Below are positions 56,301 through 63,909 of a stretch of 64,000 nucleotides of DNA, piece by piece (position 1 is the first letter of the stretch; every line of letters begins with the position of its first letter). This DNA is from Octadecabacter sp. B2R22. Its GTDB lineage: Bacteria > Pseudomonadota > Alphaproteobacteria > Rhodobacterales > Rhodobacteraceae. The notes under the pieces are model-generated. The model was not told where the DNA came from and made no database searches. It saw only the letters and a list, made by a program, of their open reading frames with translations. The stretch spans positions 434,001 to 498,000 of the forward strand of contig NZ_JAHKQJ010000005.1 of the NCBI RefSeq assembly GCF_018861045.1. Reading direction: 5' to 3'. The position numbers and the translations under genes were made by a program.

Positions 56301-57046
56301 AGCGTCGCTTGTGAAAGTGGATCTTTCAAGGAGGCCACAAAGACGGGTAGAGGGTTCAATCCTGCGCGCAACAGCGACTTCACCAATCGGTTGATCGGGT
56401 TCAGGCCCGCGCCTTGCACCAACGCGCGATAGAACACGATTGGCACGACAGGTGCGTCTTTGGTCCATGCCGCCTGCGCGGTCGCCAGATCGCTGATCCC
56501 AGCGCCAGGCCAATAAACACCAGCCTTCAATAGGGGCCGCGCTGGCTCGGGCGTTTGGCCCCCGTCGAGCATGGCCTTGGCGTAGCTCAGGAAATTCGTT
56601 GAGTTTTCTGGACCGCCTTCTACGAGGTAAGACCACAGTGCATCGTAGTCTTCATCCGAGACCGTGGACAGGCTACGCAACTCGGCGTCGGGTTTGTCAT
56701 CACCGGGGAGTAGGGCCAAGGGAACGCCCGCTTCGTGCAAACGTGCTGCATACTGCTCGACCCCGTATTTCCAATATCCGACGCCACCAAGACAACGGGC
56801 GATAACCAGCCGTGACTTGGTCGCGCATTGATCCAGATGCAAATCAACCGAGAGCGGATGTATCAGATGCATCATGCTCGCCAAGCGCAGGCTTGGTGCA
56901 TCTGTCAATTCACCTCGTGCGGCAGACAAAGCGGCCAGTTCGGTGTCCGCAGCAGAAATGACGACCACATCAGCAGGCGATTGCCCCAGATCGACAGGTT
57001 CCTTCCCGTCATCAATTGCCCCAGGAGTTGCCGCCAACAGATGCAT
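53369..57046 (-). CDS. cobN: Aerobic cobaltochelatase subunit CobN
   Basis: 1225 residues, close to the usual CobN/BchH length. Typical segments are [29 protein letters not shown], the [59 protein letters not shown] block, and [19 protein letters not shown] toward the C-terminus. With CobS and CobT, which are not in this window, it inserts cobalt into hydrogenobyrinic acid a,c-diamide in the aerobic pathway. It is separated from the upstream GNAT gene by a 53-codon gene on the opposite strand. A HupE-type permease and CobW upstream fit cobalt supply to this enzyme. Confidence 0.96.
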   Translation of the reverse strand: [1225 protein letters not shown]

Positions 57047-57078
57047 CAGTTACACGCCTTCAAAACAGGAGACTTCCC

Positions 57079-57240
57079 ATGGACTATAAAGCTGCAGGCG
57101 CTCCTAAGCCCGCCAAGGGCCAACCCCGCCATTCTGAGCACAACGCCTATGGCACCAAGAAGACACCGTTCGGACAGCGTCCGTCCAAGGCCGAATTGTT
57201 GGAGCGGATGAAAGAAAACGCCGAGAAGAACAAAAAGTAG
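57079..57240 (+). CDS. Small basic protein of unknown function (53 residues)
   Basis: ATG 57079 lies seven bases after AGGAG. The 53-residue product starts MDYKAAGAPKPAKG and ends in a charged helix (ELLERMKENAEKNKK); it is rich in Lys, Pro and Asn, without cysteine or hydrophobic segment, and is probably largely disordered. A longer frame from TTG 57016 has no support. It lies on the opposite strand to the cobalamin genes and fills the gap between cobN (start 57046) and the GNAT gene (stop 57243). I recall similar short proteins in relatives but know no function. Confidence 0.65.
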   Translation: MDYKAAGAPKPAKGQPRHSEHNAYGTKKTPFGQRPSKAELLERMKENAEKNKK

Positions 57241-57242
57241 GG

Positions 57243-57704
57243 TCACGCGGCACCCTCGAGCGATTTTTCCATGAAGACGCTATAGGGGCTGTCTTCGTAG
57301 GAGCCAAAGGGCCCGCATTTTTCAAAGCCAAACCGGCCATAAAGCCGGTGCGCAGCGTCTAGCCCTGTCCCGGTTTCCAAGCGCAAGATTGTTAAACCTT
57401 CTTCGCGTGCTGTGTCTTCGACCATCCGCAGAACTGCTGCGGCGACCCCTTTGCCGCGCCCTGCTTCGTCTGTGAACATGGATTTCACTTCGCCGTAGCC
57501 ATCCTGCAGAGCCAAGGCCCCTATGCCCAAAATGGCATCACCTTCGCGCGCGACAAAGAACCTGATGTTCTCGGCGCACAGCGCATCAAGGTCGAGGTAA
57601 TGACACGCATCCGCGGGAAACATGGCATTCATCAAGGTATGGCTTTGGGCCAGCAGGGCAGCTGGGGCTGTGTCTTTGGGATGACCTGCCTGGACGACGA
57701 TCAT
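57243..57704 (-). CDS. GNAT-family N-acetyltransferase
   Basis: 153 residues. The GNAT core is clear: ILGIGALALQDGYGEVKSMFTDEAGRGKGVAAAVLRMVEDTAREEGLTILRLETG contains the acetyl-CoA loop (GRGKGVAAA), followed by AHRLYGRFGFEKCGPFGSY. The substrate is unknown. Its ATG overlaps the cobW stop (ATGA), so it is made together with CobW; an involvement in metal or corrinoid metabolism is only suggested by that. Confidence 0.87.
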   Translation of the reverse strand: MIVVQAGHPKDTAPAALLAQSHTLMNAMFPADACHYLDLDALCAENIRFFVAREGDAILGIGALALQDGYGEVKSMFTDEAGRGKGVAAAVLRMVEDTAREEGLTILRLETGTGLDAAHRLYGRFGFEKCGPFGSYEDSPYSVFMEKSLEGAA

Positions 57705-58780
57705 GCCTTAAGCGCGGCCTCGATCTCGGCCATGTTCAGGCCAGCCTGACCGATCACAACGAGCCGCGTCAGACGCGGTGCCATGCCAAATGGGCGGTCA
57801 AAATAGGTGTCCACGCGTGGCCCTACGGCCTGCAACGTCAGGCGCATCGGCTTGCCTTGGATCGCGGCAAAGCCTTTAAGGCGCAAAATATCATGGGCGC
57901 GGATCACATCGGCGACCTTTTCAGCAAAAGCAGTTGCGTCCTCGATCTCTCCGAGTTCAACGACGAAGCTTTCGAACTCATCGTGGCCATGGCTGTGTTC
58001 ATGACTGTGATCATGGTCGTCATCATGGTGATGATCGTCGTCGTGATCGTGGTGATGATGGTGGACCTCGTGGCGGGCATCCAAATCAGCCTCGGCGCCA
58101 ACGCCTTGACCAAGCAGGACATTCACGGGCAGGGCCCCCATCGTGGCTGTGACGACCTGAACGCCTTTGCGGGCTTCGGATTTTAGCACGGCTCGTAGAT
58201 GATCTGCTTCGCCATCGGCAAGCAAGTCCGCTTTGTTCACTACAATCATATCCGCACAGGCGATCTGATCTTCGAACAGCTCTGCAAGCGGTGTTTCGTG
58301 ATCCAAGTTTTCGTCTTGCTTACGTTGGGCATCAACAGCGGCCACGTTATGCGCAAACTGACCCGCACTGACAGCTTTGCCGTCAACCACAGTGACAACG
58401 CCATCGACCGTCACCTTTGTCGAAATGCCCGGCCAGTTGAACGCCCGAACCAAGGGCTGAGGCAATGCCAACCCGCTCGTCTCGATTACAATGTGGTCTG
58501 GCGGATTGTCCCGCCCCAGAAGTTGCTCCATCGTCGGGATGAAATCATCGGCGACCGTGCAACAAATGCAGCCGTTGGACAGCTCAACAACATCCTCTTC
58601 GGTGCAGGTTTCGATGCCGCAGCCTTTCAGAATGTCGCCATCCACGCCAAGATCACCGAATTCATTGATGATCAAAGCAATACGTTTACCGTTGGCGTTT
58701 TCGAGCATGTGACGGATCAGCGTTGTCTTACCTGCTCCCAAAAAGCCGGTGACAACGGTTGCGGGAATTTTGGGAGCCAT
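57701..58780 (-). CDS. cobW: CobW-type G3E GTPase with His-rich metal-binding tract
   Basis: 359 residues. P-loop GFLGAGKTTLIRHML at 12-26, the CxCC metal motif CICC at 71-74, NKAD at 182-185, and a very dense His/Asp tract at about 237-267 before the C-terminal CobW_C domain. G3E GTPases act as metallochaperones; CobW is linked to the aerobic B12 pathway and is thought to deliver cobalt to CobN. The His tract likely buffers metal. It is the second gene after a cobalamin riboswitch and is coupled to the GNAT gene. Confidence 0.95.
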   Translation of the reverse strand: MAPKIPATVVTGFLGAGKTTLIRHMLENANGKRIALIINEFGDLGVDGDILKGCGIETCTEEDVVELSNGCICCTVADDFIPTMEQLLGRDNPPDHIVIETSGLALPQPLVRAFNWPGISTKVTVDGVVTVVDGKAVSAGQFAHNVAAVDAQRKQDENLDHETPLAELFEDQIACADMIVVNKADLLADGEADHLRAVLKSEARKGVQVVTATMGALPVNVLLGQGVGAEADLDARHEVHHHHHDHDDDHHHDDDHDHSHEHSHGHDEFESFVVELGEIEDATAFAEKVADVIRAHDILRLKGFAAIQGKPMRLTLQAVGPRVDTYFDRPFGMAPRLTRLVVIGQAGLNMAEIEAALKA

Positions 58781-58853
58781 GGGGTATCCTCAGGGTTTTG
58801 CATGCGAAATGGCGGCCCCTGAAGGACCGCCAAAAATTCGTAGAATTAAGGTC

Positions 58854-59501
58854 TTAGGCTGCGGACAAAAGCGCAACGATTGGGCCTTCGATGACTTCCA
58901 AGCCAAGGAACAGGCCGACACCGGCGATTGCAGCACCAACAAGACGCGCATTAACAGACGCCGGAGAAACCGAACCTGCTTTGCTTGCAGCCCAACCGGC
59001 GAACAATGCGATTGCGTACTGGATCGCACCAAGGCCGACCAGGTAACCAACAAGAACTGCACCGCCAACGCCGCCTTCTTGGCCAGCAATAGAGCCGCCA
59101 AATGCGGAACCGTGGAACAAACCGAAGACTGCGAACAAGGCAACGATCGCTGTAGGCGATACGCCGCGACCAGACGCGAGCAAGCCACCGGCAACCACGA
59201 GAGATGCGACAATAACCAGCTCGGCGGCAGGCATTGCAACGCCTGCATACATCAGGCCGCAACCGACCAGCATCGCGCCAATGTAGGCAGCTGGTGCCAA
59301 GAAACGGTTCGCTGTGAACAATGCCAAGATGCCAACAGCAACGACAAAGAAGAGGTGGTCAAAGCCCAGAACTGGGTGACCCACGCCGGACATCAGCCCG
59401 TGTGCAAGTGTTTCCATGGGCAGGCCGCCCAACGGGTGGTGCGCCAAAGCCGGAGAGGCAGTTGCAGTAAGTGCCAATGCGGCGAAGATATTCTTTTTCA
59501 T
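58854..59501 (-). CDS. HupE/UreJ-family metal permease, predicted cobalt transporter
   Basis: 215 residues. A signal peptide ends ALA (residue 20), leaving a mature N-terminus HHPLGG that can bind metal. Six to seven transmembrane helices follow, with the family motif HPVLGFDHLFFVVAVG (H42, D48, H49). HupE/UreJ proteins carry nickel or cobalt. Control by a cobalamin riboswitch and the location before cobW and cobN point to cobalt uptake for B12 synthesis. This is a well-known comparative-genomics prediction rather than something shown by the sequence alone. Confidence 0.88.
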   Translation of the reverse strand: MKKNIFAALALTATASPALAHHPLGGLPMETLAHGLMSGVGHPVLGFDHLFFVVAVGILALFTANRFLAPAAYIGAMLVGCGLMYAGVAMPAAELVIVASLVVAGGLLASGRGVSPTAIVALFAVFGLFHGSAFGGSIAGQEGGVGGAVLVGYLVGLGAIQYAIALFAGWAASKAGSVSPASVNARLVGAAIAGVGLFLGLEVIEGPIVALLSAA

Positions 59502-59549
59502 GTCTCAATCCCTTTGCGGTCGTCATCCCCGACGACGGGTTACATTTTG

Positions 59550-59705
59550 CATGGCAGGTCTCCTGGCTCGCGGGTCAATGTGAACCTCGTCCCCTTCCCG
59601 AGTTGCCTCAGTGGTATGGACGAACACTCACCGCTTACAGTCGCGGGGGCGGCTGTGGTTTTGCTCCTCCTAATTGGATCGGTGCGCACCACATTCCCAT
59701 TTGAT
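59550..59705 (-). ncRNA. Cobalamin riboswitch
   Basis: Read on the minus strand, all conserved boxes occur in order: GGGAATGTGGTGC at the 5' side, GCCGCCCCCGCGACTGTAAG, CCACTGAGG, CGGGAAGG, and the B12 box GAGCCAGGAGACCTGCC. The element ends about 50 nt before the ATG at 59501, so it can control translation or termination of the HupE-type gene and probably cobW and the GNAT gene. High adenosylcobalamin would switch the operon off. Boundaries are approximate. Confidence 0.95.
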
Positions 59706-59872
59706 TCCGCGCTTCGGCTTAGCCTTGGCGCAATGAACCATGCACAACCGTTGTGCGCTGGCACAGATGATCGGTCAAGGCTGATTCCGGCACGAAGGGG
59801 CCGATTGCGACGCTATGCACCAGTTTCGTGGCCGTGATTTAGGCCCATACCGCGCTGTCATGGGCAATATCT

Positions 59873-59912
59873 TGTGGATAAATCCGCCAATTCACCCACA
59901 TCCAGTGTGGGT
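59873..59912. promoter_or_regulatory. DnaA-box 9-mer and inverted repeat upstream of smc
   Basis: TGTGGATAA (59873-59881) is the exact complement of the DnaA box TTATCCACA. Twelve bases on, ACCCACA (59894-59900) and TGTGGGT (59906-59912) form a seven-base dyad with a five-base centre. Both lie 70-110 bp before smc. A single box may be chance. Confidence 0.35.
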
Positions 59913-59980
59913 TCGTTGACTCGCACGACGTAGGGCATTCAAACTGCACGCCAGACAAAGAATCAAAAAGAGCAGCCCAA

Positions 59981-62900
59981 ATGCGGTTTTCCCGCCTTCG
60001 CCTGAACGGCTTTAAAAGTTTCGTAGACCCGACCGACCTGATTATTCAGGACGGCCTGACTGGTGTCGTTGGGCCAAATGGGTGCGGCAAGTCCAATCTG
60101 CTCGAAGCGCTGCGTTGGGTTATGGGCGAAAACCGTCCGAAGGCCATGCGCGGCGGCGGCATGGAAGATGTGATCTTTGCTGGTGCGTCGACACGTCCGG
60201 CACGTAACTTTGCTGAAGTCTCTTTGCATATTGATAATGGGGAACGCTTGGCGCCAGCCGCGTTCAACGACAGCGACAACTTGGAAATTGTGCGCCGCAT
60301 TACCCGCGATGTCGGGTCCGCTTATAAGGTCGGCACCAAAGACGTGCGCGCGCGCGATGTTCAGATGCTGTTTGCTGATGCCTCGACAGGGGCGCATTCA
60401 CCGGCGCTGGTCCGGCAGGGCCAAATCGCCGAACTCATCAACTCTAAACCCAAAGCGCGTCGCCGCATTTTGGAAGAAGCCGCGGGCATCTCCGGCCTCT
60501 ATCAACGTCGCCATGAGGCAGAGCTAAAGCTCAAAGGCTCTGAACAGAACCTTGCCCGTGTCGACGACGTGATCGAACAGCTTGCGAGTCAGCTTGGCCA
60601 GCTTGCGCGCCAAGCCCGCCAAGCTGCGCGTTACCGTTCTATCGGTGAAGAACTGCGCCAATCCGAAGGCCTGCTTTTGTACCGTCGTTGGAAGGAAGCC
60701 GACGAAGCCCGCGCGGCTGCCGCCGACCAATTGCGCCAACGCACCACCGATGCGGCAAGCGCTGAAACCGCCGCGCGCCAATCGGCCAAAGTGCGACAAG
60801 GCGCTGAGGACGCGCTACCCGCGCTTCGTGAGGAAGAGGCAATCGCCGCCGCCGTGCTGCAGCGCCTCCACGTGCAACGCGATACCTTGGCCGATCAAGA
60901 AACCCGCGCAAAACAGACCATCGAAACGCTGACGGGCCGGATCGAACAGCTGGCCAAAGACATGGCCCGCGAGGCCGAGTTGAACAAAGATGCTGGCGAA
61001 ACAATAGACCGCCTTGAGTGGGAAGCTGGCGAAATCGCCAAAGCCGGCGAAGGCCATGACGCGTTGCTGGAAGAGGCTCGCGTTGCCTCGACCGACGGTG
61101 CACAGATTCTGGCGGATCGCGAAGCCGACCTCGCCCAACTAACCGAAGACGTCGCGCGCCTTGCCGCGCGCCACCAATCCGCGCAGCGTTTGATCGACGA
61201 CTACCGCAAGACCTTAGAAAAGAACGAAGCAGAAGCCGCGCGTGCGATTGCGGCGAAAGCGGATGCAACAGCTGCCCTTGCAAAAGCGGCCACAGATTTT
61301 GAAATGGCCCAAGCCGCCGAACGGCAAGCCCGCGCGACGGCGGACAAAGCCGAAACCGTTTTGGCTGAGGCTGAAGCGGCGCGTGCTGATACCCAGTCCC
61401 GCGAGGCCGATGCACGTGCGCATCGCTCCGAGGCTGAAGGCGAAGCTAACGCATTGCGTGCAGAAACAGCCGCGCTTGCGAAATTGGTGGATCGCGACAG
61501 TTCCGAAGGTTCCCAGATCCTTGACCAACTGCGGGTGCAGGGCGGCTATGAAAAGGCACTTGGTGCCGCGCTATCGGATGATTTGAAAGCCCCCGCCGTC
61601 ACGCCGGATATGGGCTCTGGTTGGGTCCCCCTGCCGGACTATCCTCAGCCGCAATCGCTGCCGTCCGGCGTCAAGGCGTTGACCAACTACGTTTCTGTGC
61701 CCGAAGTGTTGATCCGTCGGATGGGGCAGGTGGGTCTTGTTGATGCCGCCGACGGTCCGCGCTTGCAAAAGGACCTAGCGCCCGGGCAACGACTTGTCAG
61801 CATCGAGGGCGATCTTTGGCGTTGGGACGGGTTCCGCGCCGCTGCCGAAGACGCACCGTCTGCTGCTGCGTTGCGCCTGCAGCAACTCAACCGCCTCGAG
61901 GGGCTCAAGAAAGACCTCAACGATGCGACCGCCAAGGCGGATGGGATGCGCCAAGCCCATGAAATGCTAACAACGCGACTGGCCGAGTTGGCCCAAGCAG
62001 ACAAAGCCGCCCGCGAAGCCCGGCGCGCCGCCGATGGCGCTGTCGCCGACGCAAATCGCGCATTGTCCCGTGCAGAAGCCGATCGCAATTTGGCGGACGG
62101 CAAGCTGGAATCCAGCGGCCTCGCGGTGACGCGACACGAAGAAGAAGCCATGAGCGCCCGTAAAGCTCTGACCGAGGCAGAAGGTAGCCTGCGGTCCCTT
62201 GGGAACTTAGATGAAGCTCGCCACCAAGTCGAAGACATCAAGATGACCGTCGAAGCGGCCCGTATGACGATGATGTCAAAACGGTCGAGCTATGACGAAG
62301 TGCGCCGCACCGGCGAAGTCCGAACAAAACGCGCGCAAGAAATTACCAAAGAAGTCAGCGGCTGGAAGCATCGCTTGGAGACCGCGAACAAACGATCCGC
62401 TGAATTGCAGGAGCGCAAGGACGAAACCGAAGCCGAATTGAAAGACGCGACGTCGGCCCCTGCCGAGATCGCGGCAAAGCGTGAAGAGTTGGCTGACGCC
62501 ATTGATGAGGCCGAGACACGCCGCAAAGGGTCCGCCGATAAGCTTGCTGAAGCAGAAAGCGCCCTGCGTGATGCAACGATGGCCGAACGCGACGCTGAAC
62601 GCCTCGCGTCCGAGGCCCGTGAGGCCCGCGCCCGTTCAGAAGCCCGCGCAGATGCGGCTAAGGAAACTGTGGACTACGCCGCGGAACGCATTCAGGAAGC
62701 GCAAGAAACCACACCAGAAGACCTTCTGGAGCAGTTGGCCGTCAATCCAGAGGACATGCCGGCGTCCGAGACAATAGAAAACGACGTCAATCGGCTCAAG
62801 CGTCAACGCGACGCGCTGGGCGCAGTGAATCTACGCGCCGAAGAAGACGCCAAAGAAGTTCAGGACGAACACGACCTGCTGGTGAAAGAAAAGACCGATC

Positions 62901-63436
62901 TTGAGGAGGCGATCCGCGCCTTGCGTACCGGTATTGCGTCACTCAACAAAGAAGGCCGCGAACGTCTTTTGACGGCATTCGAACAGGTCAATGAAAGCTT
63001 TGGGACGTTGTTCAGCCACCTCTTTGGTGGTGGTGAGGCGAAACTGGTCTTGGTGGAATCTGATGACCCACTCGAAGCTGGCCTAGAGATCATGTGCCAA
63101 CCTCCGGGCAAGAAACTCAGCACGCTATCGCTGCTGTCGGGCGGCGAACAGACACTGACGGCCATGGCGCTGATCTTTGCTGTCTTCCTTGCCAATCCCG
63201 CGCCGATTTGTGTGTTGGACGAGGTCGACGCGCCACTGGATGATGCCAACGTGACGCGTTTCTGTGATCTGCTTGATGAAATGACACGCCGCACCAATAC
63301 GCGGTTCCTGATCATCACCCACCACGCGGTGACAATGTCGCGCATGGATCGCTTGTTTGGTGTGACGATGGGCGAACAAGGCGTTAGCCAATTGGTAAGC
63401 GTCGATCTAAAAGCCGCTACAACGCTGGTCGCCTAG
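59981..63436 (+). CDS. smc: Chromosome segregation protein SMC
   Basis: 1151 residues, full length. N-terminal ATPase half with Walker A GPNGCGKSNLLEALRWVMGE (from residue 31); two long coiled-coil arms (about 165-500 and 650-990) around a hinge at about 510-640; C-terminal half with signature LSLLSGGEQTL (about 1049-1059) and Walker B CVLDEVDAPLDD (about 1077-1088). Dimers of SMC with ScpA and ScpB extrude DNA loops to organise and segregate the chromosome; ScpA/B are not in the window. The stop shares CTAG with the convergent small gene. Confidence 0.96.
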   Translation: MRFSRLRLNGFKSFVDPTDLIIQDGLTGVVGPNGCGKSNLLEALRWVMGENRPKAMRGGGMEDVIFAGASTRPARNFAEVSLHIDNGERLAPAAFNDSDNLEIVRRITRDVGSAYKVGTKDVRARDVQMLFADASTGAHSPALVRQGQIAELINSKPKARRRILEEAAGISGLYQRRHEAELKLKGSEQNLARVDDVIEQLASQLGQLARQARQAARYRSIGEELRQSEGLLLYRRWKEADEARAAAADQLRQRTTDAASAETAARQSAKVRQGAEDALPALREEEAIAAAVLQRLHVQRDTLADQETRAKQTIETLTGRIEQLAKDMAREAELNKDAGETIDRLEWEAGEIAKAGEGHDALLEEARVASTDGAQILADREADLAQLTEDVARLAARHQSAQRLIDDYRKTLEKNEAEAARAIAAKADATAALAKAATDFEMAQAAERQARATADKAETVLAEAEAARADTQSREADARAHRSEAEGEANALRAETAALAKLVDRDSSEGSQILDQLRVQGGYEKALGAALSDDLKAPAVTPDMGSGWVPLPDYPQPQSLPSGVKALTNYVSVPEVLIRRMGQVGLVDAADGPRLQKDLAPGQRLVSIEGDLWRWDGFRAAAEDAPSAAALRLQQLNRLEGLKKDLNDATAKADGMRQAHEMLTTRLAELAQADKAAREARRAADGAVADANRALSRAEADRNLADGKLESSGLAVTRHEEEAMSARKALTEAEGSLRSLGNLDEARHQVEDIKMTVEAARMTMMSKRSSYDEVRRTGEVRTKRAQEITKEVSGWKHRLETANKRSAELQERKDETEAELKDATSAPAEIAAKREELADAIDEAETRRKGSADKLAEAESALRDATMAERDAERLASEAREARARSEARADAAKETVDYAAERIQEAQETTPEDLLEQLAVNPEDMPASETIENDVNRLKRQRDALGAVNLRAEEDAKEVQDEHDLLVKEKTDLEEAIRALRTGIASLNKEGRERLLTAFEQVNESFGTLFSHLFGGGEAKLVLVESDDPLEAGLEIMCQPPGKKLSTLSLLSGGEQTLTAMALIFAVFLANPAPICVLDEVDAPLDDANVTRFCDLLDEMTRRTNTRFLIITHHAVTMSRMDRLFGVTMGEQGVSQLVSVDLKAATTLVA

Positions 63437-63897
63437 CCTAGGCACTCTTCAATTGGGCGCGCACTAACGAGGGTTCGGTTACGGTTGGATGCGGGACCGT
63501 TCTCTCGAAGTTCTAAGCCAGGGCCTGCGACGGTGACCTCAAAACGGCATCCTACGGCCAGACTGTCAAAAAGCGCCTCTCGCGATGCCCCAAATAGCGA
63601 TAGCACACGGCTCTCGGGTAATTCAAAACTCCCGTAATCAGATCTGATTAGGCCGCAATACGTGAGGCCGAAACTTGGCTGGTCTGACCTGAACTTCGGG
63701 AATACTTTCCAACTTCGGCGGCTTCGGCATTCCCGCGCCGCACCGATTTCGGTGATCGTTACGATTTCGGTTTGCCGAAAAACCATTAACGGCAAGACCT
63801 CAAGGCCGACAGCGGCGATGCTAAATGCGAAGGCCCCAAATAGATATTTGTGCAGCGTTCTTAGGCTCTTTGTTTGAGGTGCATCGGTCCCTTTCAT
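63433..63897 (-). CDS. Small membrane-anchored protein of unknown function
   Basis: 154 residues. One transmembrane segment at about 17-40 (YLFGAFAFSIAAVGLEVLPLMVF) after a short basic cytoplasmic tail, then a periplasmic domain with cysteines at AARECRSR, LTYCGLIRSD, VGCRFE and EECLG that may pair. The domain has a beta-rich look (RVLSLFG, CRFEVTVAGPGLEL). I know no family. It is tail-to-tail with smc and reads away from the window's right edge neighbour. Confidence 0.6.
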   Translation of the reverse strand: MKGTDAPQTKSLRTLHKYLFGAFAFSIAAVGLEVLPLMVFRQTEIVTITEIGAARECRSRRSWKVFPKFRSDQPSFGLTYCGLIRSDYGSFELPESRVLSLFGASREALFDSLAVGCRFEVTVAGPGLELRENGPASNRNRTLVSARPIEECLG

Positions 63898-63909
63898 AAA
63901 CTGTGTGCC

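Larger units (their letters stand above)
59502..59980. other. Divergent intergenic region between the HupE-type gene and smc
   Basis: 479 bp. The left part is the riboswitch leader of the minus-strand cobalt operon (59550-59705). The right part contains a DnaA-box-like 9-mer, an inverted repeat and presumably the smc promoter. No gene is seen, though open frames cross the riboswitch. Confidence 0.7.

Noticed and set aside
58749-59837. 362-codon plus-strand open frame across the HupE-type gene and the riboswitch
   Set aside because: It runs antisense to a membrane protein and through a structured RNA; the product is Cys/Arg-rich nonsense.
60639-61415. 258-codon Arg-rich open frame antisense to smc
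   Set aside because: Arises from GC-rich repetitive coiled-coil codons; the Arg/Pro-rich product has no domain.
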